In this document: in pieces, positions 7,827 to 17,481 of the stretch
Layout of the letters: the number at the start of each line of letters is the position of its first letter
Position numbering within the stretch: position 1 is the first letter of the stretch
DNA from: Candidatus Azobacteroides sp.
GTDB lineage: Bacteria; Bacteroidota; Bacteroidia; Bacteroidales; WRGA01
Assembly: GCA_009787405.1 (NCBI GenBank)
Contig: WRGA01000113.1
Span: forward strand, 1-47,737
Length of the DNA stretch: 47,737 nucleotides
Direction of reading: 5' to 3'
Program-made: the position numbers and the translations under genes
Notes under the pieces: generated by a model
Databases searched by the model: none
What the model was told of the DNA's origin: nothing
Seen by the model: only the letters and a program-made list of their open reading frames with translations

Positions 7827-10502
7827 ATGAAAATAAATTTCACCATCAATTATCGTACTTTGTGGGGCCAAAAATTATATATTTACGGCTCGATTCCCTC
7901 ATTGGGAGAATGGAATAAAACAAAGGCAGTGGAAATGGAGTACGTCGACAACGGAAATTGGTCGATGCAACTGACAATCTCTCCGGTTGTTCATTCGTTT
8001 GAATATCGTTATTTTATAAAAGATGAACAGGGAAATCTGACAGAGGAATGGGGTAAAAACCGGATATTTGTTCAAGCCCCCAATTCCACTTCTTACAACA
8101 TGATCGACTCATGGCAGCCTCAACCGTTTGACAAATCGTTTTATTCATCGGTTTTCACCAAAAATTTATTTTTACATGAAGGAAAGAAGAAAACACCTCC
8201 GGTTGCGCCGTCTTTGTTGACAATCAAAGTGTTTGCTCCACGTGTGGAAAAACATCAGGGAGTGGCGATTTCCGGAAATCAAAAAGAACTGAATGATTGG
8301 GATCCGATTGCTCCCGTCATGATGAATTGCACAACCGCTCCCGAATGGGAAATCGATTTGGACGCATCAAAACTTCATTTTCCGTTGGAATTTAAATTTA
8401 TGATTGTGGATCAAAAAACCCGGTCGATTGTAAGTTGGGAAACCGGCCCCAATCGGCAGATTCAGTCAAGCGGAAAAGAAAAAAACCGGAATACGGTTGT
8501 TTCGGGATTATATTTCAATGACAATTTGCCGCACTGGAAAGGGGCGGGGGTGGCCATTCCCGTATTTTCGTTGCGGTCGGAAGAAAGTTACGGCGTGGGA
8601 GATTTCGATGACCTGAAAAAAATGGCGGATTGGGCGAAAGCGGCGGGGTTGAAGATGATTCAGATTCTTCCGATCAATGATACGACCATCCGGCACGATT
8701 GGCATGATTCTTATCCGTACCGGGCCATTTCCATTTATGCCCTTCATCCGATGTATTTGAGCCTGAAAGGATTGGGTGAATTGAAAGACAAAAAGAAAAT
8801 GGACGCATTCAAAAAAATGCAAATCGAATTGAATAAAAAAACGGAAGTGGATTATGAAGCCGTCGATCGAGTGAAATGGGATTATCTGAAAGAAATTTTC
8901 AATCAAAATAAAGACGAAATATTGACCGGGGAGCCGTTTCTCGCTTTTTTCAGGAAAAATGAAGAATGGTTGGTTCCATATGCCGCGTTCTGCCATTTCA
9001 GGGACAAGTATCAGACGGCTGATTTCAAGACGTGGAAAACTCATTCCGTGTTTAATCGGAAGGAGATTCAAGAATATTGTGGGAAAAATTACGACCAAGT
9101 TTCCATTTATTATTATTTGCAATATCAATTGGATAAACAATTGTATGAAGCCGGGCAGTATGCTGCCAAGCAGGGTGTGGCGTTAAAAGGCGATATACCC
9201 ATCGGCATCGGAAGGGAAAGCGTCGATGTTTGGACGGAACCCGGACTTTTTAATCTTGCGGGACAGGCCGGCGCTCCGCCGGATGATTTTTCGGCGGCCG
9301 GACAAAACTGGGGATTTCCGACCTATAATTGGGAGGCCATGGAAAAAGACGGATTTCGGTGGTGGATGAAACGTTTTGGTAAGATGGGTGATTTTTTCGA
9401 AGCCTATCGCATCGATCATATTCTGGGATTTTTCCGGATATGGGAAATTCCGTTGCATTCGGTGCAGGGGTTGCTCGGACAATTCAACCCGGCATTGCCT
9501 TTCTCTCGTGAAGAATTGGCCGGTTACGGATTGCAAATGAACGAAGAACGTTTTTTGAAGCCGTATATCAGAGAACATTTTTTGATCGATTTCTTCGGTG
9601 AATATTCGAATGAGGTTACAGATATATTTCTCGATGAAAAATATTCCGGATTTTACAATCTGAAAAAAGAATTTGATACGCAACAAAAGATAGAAGCTTA
9701 TTTTTCCGGAAAAGACGATGAAAAAAGCATACGTATAAGAGACGGACTGTTCGGGCTGACCAATGAGGTTTTATTTCTCCGGGACAACAAAGAACCGGAA
9801 AAATTTCATCCGCGTATTACGGCTCAATATACGTATTCCTATAGAGAGTTGAATGATTTCGGGAGATGGGCGTTCAACCGGTTATATAATGATTTCTATT
9901 ACCACCGGCACAATGAGTTTTGGAAAGAACAAGCCCTGAAAAAGCTTCCGGCATTGATTGACAGCTCCGATATGCTGGTTTGTGCAGAAGATTTGGGAAT
10001 GATTCCGCATTGCGTTCCGGAAGTCATGAACAGGTTACAAATGTTGAGTCTTGAAGTGCAGCGGATGCCGAAAGATCCGGCAATCGAATTCGGAAACCCC
10101 GATCATTATCCGTATTTATCGGTATGTACCACCTCATCGCACGATATGTCCACGCTGCGGGGCTGGTGGGAAGAAAATCGGGACGCCACGCAACGATATT
10201 TTAATCAAATACTTTGCGAACCGGGTCCGGCGCCTGCTTTTTGCGAACCGTGGATTTGCGAGAAAATTTTGATGCATCATTTATATTCACCGTCGATGTG
10301 GGCTGTTTTTCCGTTGCAAGACTGGTTGTCGGTGGATTATGATTTGCGGAGAGAAAATCCGCAGGAAGAAAGAATCAATATTCCTGCCGATCCGAATCAT
10401 TATTGGCGGTACCGGATGCACCTCTCTATTGAAAAGTTGATGAAGCAAAACCTGTTTACGGATAAAGTGAAAAAAATGATTGAAAATTCGGGCAGAGTCT
10501 GA
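7827..10502 (+). CDS. malQ: 4-alpha-glucanotransferase (amylomaltase, GH77) with two starch-binding domains
   Basis: 891 residues. Two CBM20-like domains occupy roughly residues 1-95 and 125-235, followed by a GH77 catalytic domain from about residue 240 to the end. Candidate catalytic residues are the nucleophile Asp530 (YRIDHILG), acid/base Glu721 (CAEDLG) and transition-state stabiliser Asp773 (SSHDMSTLRG). There is no signal peptide, so it should act in the cytoplasm, disproportionating maltodextrins or glycogen-derived glucans. This long form with duplicated CBMs is typical of Bacteroidota and plant DPE2-like enzymes. It is convergent with the TPM gene and ends in a hairpin that may terminate both. 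Confidence 0.95.
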   Translation: MKINFTINYRTLWGQKLYIYGSIPSLGEWNKTKAVEMEYVDNGNWSMQLTISPVVHSFEYRYFIKDEQGNLTEEWGKNRIFVQAPNSTSYNMIDSWQPQPFDKSFYSSVFTKNLFLHEGKKKTPPVAPSLLTIKVFAPRVEKHQGVAISGNQKELNDWDPIAPVMMNCTTAPEWEIDLDASKLHFPLEFKFMIVDQKTRSIVSWETGPNRQIQSSGKEKNRNTVVSGLYFNDNLPHWKGAGVAIPVFSLRSEESYGVGDFDDLKKMADWAKAAGLKMIQILPINDTTIRHDWHDSYPYRAISIYALHPMYLSLKGLGELKDKKKMDAFKKMQIELNKKTEVDYEAVDRVKWDYLKEIFNQNKDEILTGEPFLAFFRKNEEWLVPYAAFCHFRDKYQTADFKTWKTHSVFNRKEIQEYCGKNYDQVSIYYYLQYQLDKQLYEAGQYAAKQGVALKGDIPIGIGRESVDVWTEPGLFNLAGQAGAPPDDFSAAGQNWGFPTYNWEAMEKDGFRWWMKRFGKMGDFFEAYRIDHILGFFRIWEIPLHSVQGLLGQFNPALPFSREELAGYGLQMNEERFLKPYIREHFLIDFFGEYSNEVTDIFLDEKYSGFYNLKKEFDTQQKIEAYFSGKDDEKSIRIRDGLFGLTNEVLFLRDNKEPEKFHPRITAQYTYSYRELNDFGRWAFNRLYNDFYYHRHNEFWKEQALKKLPALIDSSDMLVCAEDLGMIPHCVPEVMNRLQMLSLEVQRMPKDPAIEFGNPDHYPYLSVCTTSSHDMSTLRGWWEENRDATQRYFNQILCEPGPAPAFCEPWICEKILMHHLYSPSMWAVFPLQDWLSVDYDLRRENPQEERINIPADPNHYWRYRMHLSIEKLMKQNLFTDKVKKMIENSGRV

Positions 10503-10521
10503 TATTTCAGTTTTGAGTTAT

Positions 10522-10581
10522 CGGCCTGCGACGTTGTTCGGAAAGGATAAAATCCCCGACAATGTTGCAGGCCGTGATTTT
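10522..10581 (+). terminator. Terminator hairpin between convergent malQ and TPM gene
   Basis: The arms 10522-10541 and 10555-10574 pair imperfectly, with perfect ends CGGCCTGC and GCAGGCCG. They are followed on the plus strand by TGATTTTTT. It ends the malQ transcript and may also block read-through from the minus-strand gene ending at 10582. Confidence 0.6.
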
Positions 10582-11337
10582 TTACCAGCTGCCGCCGGCG
10601 CCTCCTCCGCCGAAACTTCCTCCGCCTCCTCCGCCGAAACCGCCGCCAAAGCCGCCGAATCCTCCTCCTCTTGAAGGAACGTTGTCGAAAAAACCTCTTC
10701 CCGAACTTCGACTGCCTCCCCGTCCGATGTCTTGACCGTTGCTTCCTCCGGAAGAAACAAAAGTCACGATCAGGATGATGACGATGATCAGGATGATAAA
10801 CCCGATACCGGGGCCTTGATCTTTTTCGTCGGCTTGAAATTCACCCGACAATCGGCGGATCATTTGTGTAATACCCGATTGAATGCCGTTGAAGTATTGA
10901 TTTTCCCGGAAATACGGAATAATATCCTGTTCGATGATCCGTCGGCATATGGCATCGGGCAAGGCGCCTTCCGTACCGTATCCGGTGGCGATGAACACTT
11001 CTCCTTTTTCGTTTCCGTTTTTCGGTTTGACCAACAAAACAACGCCGTTGTCTTTTCCTTTTTGTCCGACACCCCATTTTTGTCCGATTTCGTAACCGAA
11101 TTGCGCTTTGTCGTAGCCGTTAAAGGAAGAAACGATAACCACATAAATTTGAGTGGAAGTACTGTCATGATAAGCCCGCAGTTCCGTTTCCAGCATTTGG
11201 CGTTCGGAATCGGACAATAATCCGGTAAAATCATTCACCAAACGAGGAGGATTCATCGGTTCGGGAATGTCTTGCGAATGCATGTCAAGAGTAATTCCCG
11301 ACAAGATCAGAAAAATAAAAAGTCGAAAGATCCTCAT
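10582..11337 (-). CDS. TPM-domain secreted/membrane protein (YgcG family) with Gly-rich tail
   Basis: 251 residues. An N-terminal hydrophobic segment (about residues 4-20) looks like a signal sequence and is followed by a TPM domain (about 30-165), recognised by LVNDFTGLLS, TSTQIYVVIVSS, GQKWGVGQKGKDNGVVLLV and GYGTEGALPDAICRRI. A hydrophobic helix (about 175-192) and a C-terminal tail of almost pure Gly/Phe/Ser end the protein. TPM proteins of this type are often encoded with LemA, as here; their exact role is not established, though some are linked to envelope stress or PSII repair in plants. It is probably the last gene of a lemA-TPM-TPM operon on the minus strand. Confidence 0.85.
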   Translation of the reverse strand: MRIFRLFIFLILSGITLDMHSQDIPEPMNPPRLVNDFTGLLSDSERQMLETELRAYHDSTSTQIYVVIVSSFNGYDKAQFGYEIGQKWGVGQKGKDNGVVLLVKPKNGNEKGEVFIATGYGTEGALPDAICRRIIEQDIIPYFRENQYFNGIQSGITQMIRRLSGEFQADEKDQGPGIGFIILIIVIILIVTFVSSGGSNGQDIGRGGSRSSGRGFFDNVPSRGGGFGGFGGGFGGGGGGSFGGGGAGGSW

Positions 11338-11397
11338 ATATCACGGATGAAAAAGTGAATGAATGATAGAAACGATTGTACCGAAAAAGAAAATGAA

Positions 11398-11817
11398 TCA
11401 ATCGAAGGAAATATCGTCCGGCAATTCATTGATATTTTGAGCTTCCGCCGGAAAATACTGTTTCAGCAATATTCCGACCTGCCGGATGCCTTCACAAATT
11501 CCTTCCGTCAATTTATCCTGTTTGAAGAAAGACAACATGGTTGAAACAGCATGATCCCAAAAATCATCCGGCACGATTTTGTTGATTCCGATGTCTCCGA
11601 TAACAGCCAGCTGCTTTTCTTCGGGAGCCACATAAATCAATGTTCCGTTGCGATGCCGGGTTTTATCCATTTTTAAGCGATTGAAAGCCTTCACGGCACA
11701 ATCGAGTGCATCGCCTTTGCAATGGCGCGCGATATGCACCCGTATTTCTCCGGAGGTTTTGCTTTCGGCATCCCGTATTGCTTGTACGATAATATTTTGT
11801 TCGTTTTTTGTCAACAC
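11398..11817 (-). CDS. TPM-domain protein, short cytoplasmic-type
   Basis: 139 residues made up almost entirely of a TPM domain (IVQAIRDAESKTSGEIRVHI; RNGTLIYVAPEEKQLAVIGDIGIN; LTEGICEGIRQVGILLKQYFP). There is no signal peptide or membrane helix. It lies between lemA and the larger TPM gene on the same strand, with gaps of about 76 and 60 bp, matching the common Bacteroidota cluster lemA-TPM-TPM. Biochemical function unknown. Confidence 0.85.
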   Translation of the reverse strand: MLTKNEQNIIVQAIRDAESKTSGEIRVHIARHCKGDALDCAVKAFNRLKMDKTRHRNGTLIYVAPEEKQLAVIGDIGINKIVPDDFWDHAVSTMLSFFKQDKLTEGICEGIRQVGILLKQYFPAEAQNINELPDDISFD

Positions 11818-11893
11818 TTTTTGCTGAATTAACCATTAAGAATTAGCGTTGCCGGCAAATGATTCATTTTTACGACAATTTTTTAATTCTTCA

Positions 11894-12472
11894 TTAAAAT
11901 TGAACTTTCGGCGCTTTTTGGGCATCGGCATCTGCTTCGAAATAGGCTTTTTTGCTGAATCCGAACCATCCCGCATAAATGACTTGCGGAAATTTACGGA
12001 TGTATGCATTGTAATCTTGAACTACATCGTTAAATTTTTTTCGTTCGACGGCGATGCGATTTTCAGTGCCTTCCAATTGCGATTGTAATTCCAGAAAATT
12101 TTGATTGGCTTTCAAATCAGGATAATTTTCGGTAATGGCCAATAGTTTCCCCAATGCCGTTCCGAGTTCACCTTGAGCTTGCCGGTATTCTTTTAATTTT
12201 TCTTCCGTCAGATTATTGGCGTCGATCGTAACTTGAGTAGCTCTGGCGCGTGCGTCAGTCACGGCTTGAAGCGTTTGCGATTCGTGCGAGGTATATCCTT
12301 TTACCGTATTCACCAAATTGGGAATCAGGTCGGCCCGGCGTTGATAAACATTCTGCACCTGCCCCCATTGGGACGTGACGGTTTCTTGTTTTTCAACCAT
12401 GGTATTATAAGAGCAGCTTGAAAAAAGAGTCGCACAAAAAACGGCGACAAGCGATAATTTGATGAGTTTCAT
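11894..12472 (-). CDS. lemA: LemA family lipoprotein
   Basis: 192 residues from the ATG at 12472. An upstream in-frame start at 12520 would add 16 residues ahead of the signal sequence, so the downstream start is preferred. MKLIKLSLVAVFCATLFSSC is a lipoprotein signal ending at Cys20. The rest is the LemA fold: long helices with the motifs NTMVEKQETVTSQWGQVQNVYQRR and DLIPNLVNTVKGY. LemA proteins are anchored coiled-coil bundles of unclear function. It probably heads the operon with the two TPM genes. Confidence 0.9.
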   Translation of the reverse strand: MKLIKLSLVAVFCATLFSSCSYNTMVEKQETVTSQWGQVQNVYQRRADLIPNLVNTVKGYTSHESQTLQAVTDARARATQVTIDANNLTEEKLKEYRQAQGELGTALGKLLAITENYPDLKANQNFLELQSQLEGTENRIAVERKKFNDVVQDYNAYIRKFPQVIYAGWFGFSKKAYFEADADAQKAPKVQF

Positions 12473-12558
12473 ATTGATTTGATTTACAAATTGATAAATT
12501 ACAATTTTTCGAATGACCATTTAAAAATCGGGCTGAATTTATTTATTTGTCGGCTCAT

Positions 12559-13248
12559 CTACGGATTGACCGTTTTTTCAAACAAATTCAATAACCATTT
12601 GTTCTGTTCTTCGACATTTAGATTCGTATTATCCAGCACGATGGCGTCACCGGCTTTTTGCAAAGGGCTTTCGGCCCGGGTTTGGTCGATATGATCCCGT
12701 TTTTTCACATTTTCCAGAATTTCTTCGAAACAGACATCTTCACCTTTTCCTTTCAATTCATCGTACCGGCGTTGCGCTCTGATTTCGGGAGACGCGGTCA
12801 TAAATATTTTCAATTCGGCATCGGGAAAAACGACGGTGCCGATGTCTCTTCCGTCTAAAACAACTCCTTTCGATTTTCCCATTTCCTGTTGTTGTTTCAC
12901 CATCGCTTTACGCACAAAACCGATTGCACTTACTGGGCTGACCAAATCAGAAACGGACATCGACCGGATTTCCCTTTCCACATTTTTGCCGTTCAGGTAA
13001 GTTTCCGGAAGTCCGGTATCCGGATTCAAAACAAATGTGATATGAATGGTTTCGATTTGTTCCCGAAGTTTTTCTTCATCCGGAAGTCCGTTTTTGATCC
13101 ATCCGTTTTGAATACAGAAAAGGGTTACGGCACGATACATCGCTCCGGTGTCGATATAGATATAGCCTGTTTTTTTCGCCAGATATTTTGCCATCGTGCT
13201 TTTTCCGCACGAAGAAAAACCGTCGATGGCAATGGTTATTTTTTTCAT
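12559..13248 (-). CDS. cmk: Cytidylate kinase
   Basis: 229 residues, standard size. It phosphorylates CMP and dCMP with ATP. The P-loop is GFSSCGKST (residues 10-18), followed by [14 protein letters not shown], the CMP-binding [21 protein letters not shown] block, the RAQRRYDE lid and [13 protein letters not shown]. It lies downstream of porQ on the same strand, an order also known in Porphyromonas. The gap to porQ holds a dispersed palindromic repeat. Confidence 0.96.
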   Translation of the reverse strand: MKKITIAIDGFSSCGKSTMAKYLAKKTGYIYIDTGAMYRAVTLFCIQNGWIKNGLPDEEKLREQIETIHITFVLNPDTGLPETYLNGKNVEREIRSMSVSDLVSPVSAIGFVRKAMVKQQQEMGKSKGVVLDGRDIGTVVFPDAELKIFMTASPEIRAQRRYDELKGKGEDVCFEEILENVKKRDHIDQTRAESPLQKAGDAIVLDNTNLNVEEQNKWLLNLFEKTVNP

Positions 13249-13274
13249 GTATATATAAGTATGCCGTAAAAAAT

Positions 13275-13379
13275 AATTTATATTTTAAACGCCGAGTCGC
13301 CAAGACGAAAAGACGCGAAGTTTAGATTCTTTGTGCCTTTGTGTTTTTTGTGTCTTCGCGTTTAAAATATTATAAATTA
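13275..13379 (+). repeat. Dispersed ~100-bp palindromic repeat, copy 1
   Basis: It begins TTTATATTTTAAACGCC, ends GCGTTTAAAATATTATAAATTA, and has a purine-rich interior (GAGTCGCCAAGACGAAAAGACGCG) that pairs loosely with CTTTGTGCCTTTGTG...GTCTTCGCG. Similar copies lie at 34834-34931 and 44107-44210. The right end overlaps the final codons and stop of porQ. Likely a structured intergenic element; a terminator role for porQ is possible. Confidence 0.7.
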
Positions 13380-14392
13380 AAAGCGCCTAAATTCGTCGAA
13401 ATCGAAAAACTGTACGATAATGCACCCACGTGCATTTGGGAAAGGGAGAATCCGGCCTGAAAAGAACTGACTTTAATGCCCGCTCCGGCGGTAAACCCGG
13501 TCAATCCTCTTTGTTCCGCCAATTGCAAATCTTCTTTTCGTTTAAAATTATACCCGACAGCCAGCCAAACATTTTGAGTCGGAAGGACATCCACTCCGAA
13601 TATAAAGTGTTTCAACAATGTTTTTCCGAAACTGTCTTTTTTTTCCACCAAAATTCCGTTTGCATCGGTTTCGTAGGTGGGATAAACGGTCAGATCCCAT
13701 TTATTCAGGTGCTGTGCGGTGATGGAAAACCGGATGGGAGCATGCTCCAGCTTTTGGCTGATTCCCAATTGAATGTCCCAGGGCATTTTTTCGGAGATTT
13801 CGTCGTACTTGACCAATTGTCCTCCCAGATTCTTGAACGTCAAAGATCCGGAAAAACCCTTATCCACATTATAATAATTCAGTCCTAAATCCACCCCCAA
13901 AGCAAAAGACGTAAATTCGGCATACGAAGAATAAATCGCTTTGATGGCGAATCCGCCCCGCAACCGCTCGGAAAAGTCATATCCGTAAAATCCGCTTAAC
14001 GACAAGTCCTTTACCGAGAAATCACCGAGGATCGATCCGTCGGGACTGGTTTCGACAATCGTTCCGTAATCCAGATAATGCATGCCTATGCCCCACGCAC
14101 TCCTGTTGTTCACCGCTTTTCCGAAAGTGACGCTGCCTAATTTGATACCTTCCATGTAGGCCGTAAAGTTCAAATTCAACTGTTTGTCGAGTTCCGGACC
14201 GAGCAACGCCGGATTTTGATAAATAAGCGATATGTCTTTTTCGACGATGGATATATTATTCCCGCCCAAAGCATTGGCACGGGCGGACGTGGATAAATTC
14301 AGAAATTTGAATGCCGCATCGTCCGGCCCTTGAGCAAAAGCCCTGCCGGAGAGCAGCATAATATACAATACAAAAATCAGACATTTTTTCAT
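13370..14392 (-). CDS. porQ: Type IX secretion system protein PorQ
   Basis: 340 residues from the ATG at 14392, chosen because it places the signal peptide MKKCLIFVLYIMLLSGRAFA directly at the N-terminus; an ATG at 14416 would add eight residues. The body is a PorV/PorQ-like outer-membrane beta-barrel: the conserved LSTSARANALGGNNIS start, LIYQNPALLGPE, then alternating strands to an aromatic/hydrophobic C-terminus. In Porphyromonas gingivalis PorQ belongs to the attachment complex of the T9SS (with PorU, PorV and PorZ), and porQ lies beside cmk there too. The last codons lie inside a dispersed repeat. Confidence 0.88.
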   Translation of the reverse strand: MKKCLIFVLYIMLLSGRAFAQGPDDAAFKFLNLSTSARANALGGNNISIVEKDISLIYQNPALLGPELDKQLNLNFTAYMEGIKLGSVTFGKAVNNRSAWGIGMHYLDYGTIVETSPDGSILGDFSVKDLSLSGFYGYDFSERLRGGFAIKAIYSSYAEFTSFALGVDLGLNYYNVDKGFSGSLTFKNLGGQLVKYDEISEKMPWDIQLGISQKLEHAPIRFSITAQHLNKWDLTVYPTYETDANGILVEKKDSFGKTLLKHFIFGVDVLPTQNVWLAVGYNFKRKEDLQLAEQRGLTGFTAGAGIKVSSFQAGFSLSQMHVGALSYSFSISTNLGAFNL

Positions 14393-14578
14393 CGGGACAA
14401 AAATACATTTTTCCATCGAATTTTCATTTGTTGTTTTCCATGTATTACAAAAACGTATAAAAATCGGATGAAGTATAAAATCGAGGTTATTTTTTATTCA
14501 AACCCGCCGTGTACGGTACACAATCGGATTATAAAATAATTTGCAAACCGATCGTATACCGTATGTCGCGAATCATTT

Positions 14579-16795
14579 TCATTTCTTCGGAAGATTAAAC
14601 CGAACCCCCAAATAGAGTTTTCGACCATGTGTCGGGCCCCATATCATAGTTGCGTCAAAATTATCGCCATAAGGCCGGCCGGCCGCGATGATCGGATTTT
14701 TTTGCGTGAAATCGCTTAAATTCTCTCCGCCCGCATAAATAGACCAATTCCTGAAATATTTGGTAATTTGCCCGTTGAATATGGTATAAGCGCCGAATCG
14801 TTCGTTCCACATCGGATTCGCTGCATCAGGTGTCGGCATCCGGCCTCCTCCGTTAAATTGAGCGGTGAAATCGAACTGCCATTTTTCCAACGGAGTTTTG
14901 TAAGACGCTGTGACAAGGCTTTTATATTTGCTTGTCAACGGTTTTTCCGACAATTTGCCGTTGTAAGTCGTTTTACTGTCGGTAAGGCGGTAAGCGCCGG
15001 TCAGAGTAAATCCTTCGAAAAACGGATAGGTGATTTCCACCTGAAAGCTTTTTGAATATGATTTTCCGTTCAAATTATAAAAACTGACCTCATGCGGGTT
15101 CGAATCCATGTCTGCCACCACTTGTTTCAAAAAATCGGTGTAATAATATTCGGTATTGAGAATCATATCTTTTCCGAAAAGAGGAACGGTTAACATGGCG
15201 CTGAGTCCGTAATTCCAAGCCTCTTCCTGATTTAATTTATCGGTATATCCTTTGACCTTACGGCTGCTTGCAAATAAAAAATTGTTTTCGGCCAAAACAT
15301 TTGCCGTGCGGAATCCTTTTCCTGCCGACGCTCTTAATTGCAACCAAGGAGTTGCGTCATATTTGACATGCAAACGGGGTGTGACGAAGAAATCATACCG
15401 GCTTGAATAATCAGCCCGGATACCGGCCAGTACGACCAATTTTTCTTTCCAATCCAATGTGTATTGGGCATACATTCCGGGAACGGCTTCATGAGTATTG
15501 AGAGGTGCATTGTTTAATAATTCGCGGAACCCGTCGTAATTGAAGCTTATACCGGTACTTAATCTGTGCGTATGAGAGAACTCTGTTTCATACATTAAAC
15601 TTGCATAAACATTGCTTTGTTTCACATTATAAAGCGTGAGACTGTCTCCCGGCTGTTTGTGTTGAGCGCCGAATCCGGCATTCCGGTCGTAGTAAGAACC
15701 GGAAACGATCAAGGCCACACTGCTATCATCTCCCAATAAATAAGCATTTTTGGTGAAAGCTTCCGCTTGGTCGGTTTTGACGTCCACTTGATAAGGAGAA
15801 TAAGGAATGTTTCCGGATATATCCTGACCGCTTTCCCGGTTTTCGTGCAAATATTTGACGCCGGCTTGAGATATGTAATTTCCCGATTGATAAAGCCAGC
15901 GATTGAAGATATTGAATTGCTGCCTTTTCGGAATATCCAAAAAACCATCGCCGTTATCATCGTGAGCCATCGGTTCATCGGAATAATGAGCCAACAATCC
16001 GGTCGACAGTTTTTTATTCAAAACAACGGCGCCGTCGGCATTTACTTCATAACGTCCGGCATCATTGACAAATAAATTCACCGACAACGGATTGGCGTTT
16101 TGAGGTTTTTTAAACTCCACATTGATTTGTCCGGCCAATGCTTCATATCCGTTTTTTACGGAAGAAGTTCCTTTGGAAACCTGAATGCTTTCCATCCAAG
16201 GGCCCGGAACATAATCGAGTCCGTAAAGAGAAGCGGCTCCGCGGAAATTCGGATAATTTTCGGTCAGCATTTGAACGTATGTTCCCGATAATCCGAGCAA
16301 TCGGATCTGTCTCGCTCCGGTAGCCGCATCGCTGTAAGAAACATCCACCGACGGATTGGTTTCGAAACTTTCGGCCAAACTGCAACAAGCCGCCCGGCAG
16401 AGTTCGGCATACGTGATTTTTTGAGTATTCAAAGGAGAAATGCTCGATGTCACGGTACTCATTGTCCGTTTGTTGACCACCACTTCATCCAATTCGATAC
16501 CGTCGTTCAATACGATTTTTAACAAAGAATCGCGGTCGGATCGGGCAACGGGAATATGTTGTTTTTTATATCCGATGTAACTGATTTCCAGTAACGAATC
16601 TTGAGGAGCGGAATAAATGGAGAAAAAACCCTTCTCATCGGTGGTTGTACCGTTTTTCGACTCCGGGAGATATATTCCGGCTCCGATAACCGGCTGATTG
16701 CCGGAGTCATAAACATAGCCTTCGACCGCTCTGTTTTCCGGAAAAATTGCAATGACATAAAATGTGAAAAATATAAATAAAAATAATGATTTCAT
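14579..16795 (-). CDS. TonB-dependent outer-membrane receptor, probably metal-related
   Basis: 738 residues. A signal peptide is followed by a carboxypeptidase-D regulatory-like domain (about residues 20-105), a plug domain (about 115-235) and a 22-stranded barrel ending in YLGVRFNLPKK. The plug carries an unusual Cys cluster (ELCRAACCSLAESFETNPSVD), a motif known to me from Bacteroidota receptors often associated with heavy-metal genes. A small secreted Cys/His-rich protein is encoded just upstream on the same strand, which strengthens a metal (copper or iron) uptake or sensing guess. The substrate is not proven. Confidence 0.9.
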   Translation of the reverse strand: MKSLFLFIFFTFYVIAIFPENRAVEGYVYDSGNQPVIGAGIYLPESKNGTTTDEKGFFSIYSAPQDSLLEISYIGYKKQHIPVARSDRDSLLKIVLNDGIELDEVVVNKRTMSTVTSSISPLNTQKITYAELCRAACCSLAESFETNPSVDVSYSDAATGARQIRLLGLSGTYVQMLTENYPNFRGAASLYGLDYVPGPWMESIQVSKGTSSVKNGYEALAGQINVEFKKPQNANPLSVNLFVNDAGRYEVNADGAVVLNKKLSTGLLAHYSDEPMAHDDNGDGFLDIPKRQQFNIFNRWLYQSGNYISQAGVKYLHENRESGQDISGNIPYSPYQVDVKTDQAEAFTKNAYLLGDDSSVALIVSGSYYDRNAGFGAQHKQPGDSLTLYNVKQSNVYASLMYETEFSHTHRLSTGISFNYDGFRELLNNAPLNTHEAVPGMYAQYTLDWKEKLVVLAGIRADYSSRYDFFVTPRLHVKYDATPWLQLRASAGKGFRTANVLAENNFLFASSRKVKGYTDKLNQEEAWNYGLSAMLTVPLFGKDMILNTEYYYTDFLKQVVADMDSNPHEVSFYNLNGKSYSKSFQVEITYPFFEGFTLTGAYRLTDSKTTYNGKLSEKPLTSKYKSLVTASYKTPLEKWQFDFTAQFNGGGRMPTPDAANPMWNERFGAYTIFNGQITKYFRNWSIYAGGENLSDFTQKNPIIAAGRPYGDNFDATMIWGPTHGRKLYLGVRFNLPKK

Positions 16796-16900
16796 TTGTA
16801 ATAATTTATTTTAGAATTAACGGATTATGCCCGAAAATCGGACGTAAGAATTAAAATGTAAATTGATAAATTTACAAAAAATAGAATAAATTATTAAAAA

Positions 16901-17362
16901 TTAAATCAAAAGAACAGAGTGAAGCGTCAGAATCTCCCTTGAGGAATACTTCGGCAGAAGTGAAGCGCCGGCCGGATATTGAAAAGAATCCGAACAAAAT
17001 TCTTTGAAAAGCAAATTCGAAAATAAATAAGGAACATCAAGTACCGGAATATTTATTTGTACTTTATAAACACTGTTGTCGGCATCAAATTTATACGTGG
17101 TGATGTTACAACATTTTTCATGTTCGAAGCATGAAGAATGGCAATTGCCCGGTTCTTCTGATTTTTTGCCGGGAATATGTTCCTCACAGCACGAATGTTC
17201 TTCGGTGTTGTGTATTTTATGACATTCACCGGATGAGACTGCCTCAACGCCTGCATCCAGACAAACATTACAACAATATTGCCCCAAATAAAACCCCGAT
17301 CCGCCGTAGATACAAAGGCAGATCAGCAAAAGAGACAATATGTTGGAAAGCTTTGAAAACAT
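16901..17362 (-). CDS. Small secreted Cys/His-rich protein, possible metal binder
   Basis: 153 residues from the ATG at 17362. The N-terminus (MFSKLSNILSLLLICLCIYG) is a signal peptide or membrane anchor. Residues about 25-95 contain many Cys and His in clusters: QYCCNVC, GECHKIH, EEHSCCEEH, NCHSSCFEHEKCC. The C-terminal part is hydrophobic and ends ASLLPKYSSREILTLHSVLLI. It resembles the small HYC/CC-type proteins that accompany metal-related TonB receptors in Bacteroidota, but I do not recognise a named family with certainty. It lies 105 bp upstream of the receptor. A -7 box sits immediately before the chosen start, so the upstream ATG at 17398 is unlikely. Confidence 0.7.
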   Translation of the reverse strand: MFSKLSNILSLLLICLCIYGGSGFYLGQYCCNVCLDAGVEAVSSGECHKIHNTEEHSCCEEHIPGKKSEEPGNCHSSCFEHEKCCNITTYKFDADNSVYKVQINIPVLDVPYLFSNLLFKEFCSDSFQYPAGASLLPKYSSREILTLHSVLLI

Positions 17363-17367
17363 GATTG

Positions 17368-17375
17368 CAAAAATA
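17368..17375 (-). promoter_or_regulatory. -7 box for the Cys/His-rich protein gene
   Basis: The minus strand reads TATTTTTG, matching TAnnTTTG, and ends 5 bp before the ATG at 17362. Initiation at the usual distance would give a leaderless or nearly leaderless mRNA. Confidence 0.5.
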
Positions 17376-17481
17376 ACAAGAAAATCGATATTTTTCACTA
17401 AAAATATCTTGAAAAAGTTTATAAAGCTCTAAATATTAAAAAACTTTATGCTTTTAAGAGGTTTTTTCAAAAAAAGTGTTT

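Noticed and set aside
10604-10674. Ala/Ser-rich plus-strand open frame over the Gly-rich tail of the TPM gene
   Set aside because: It is the antisense reading of the GGA/GGC-rich repeat; no independent start signal or domain.
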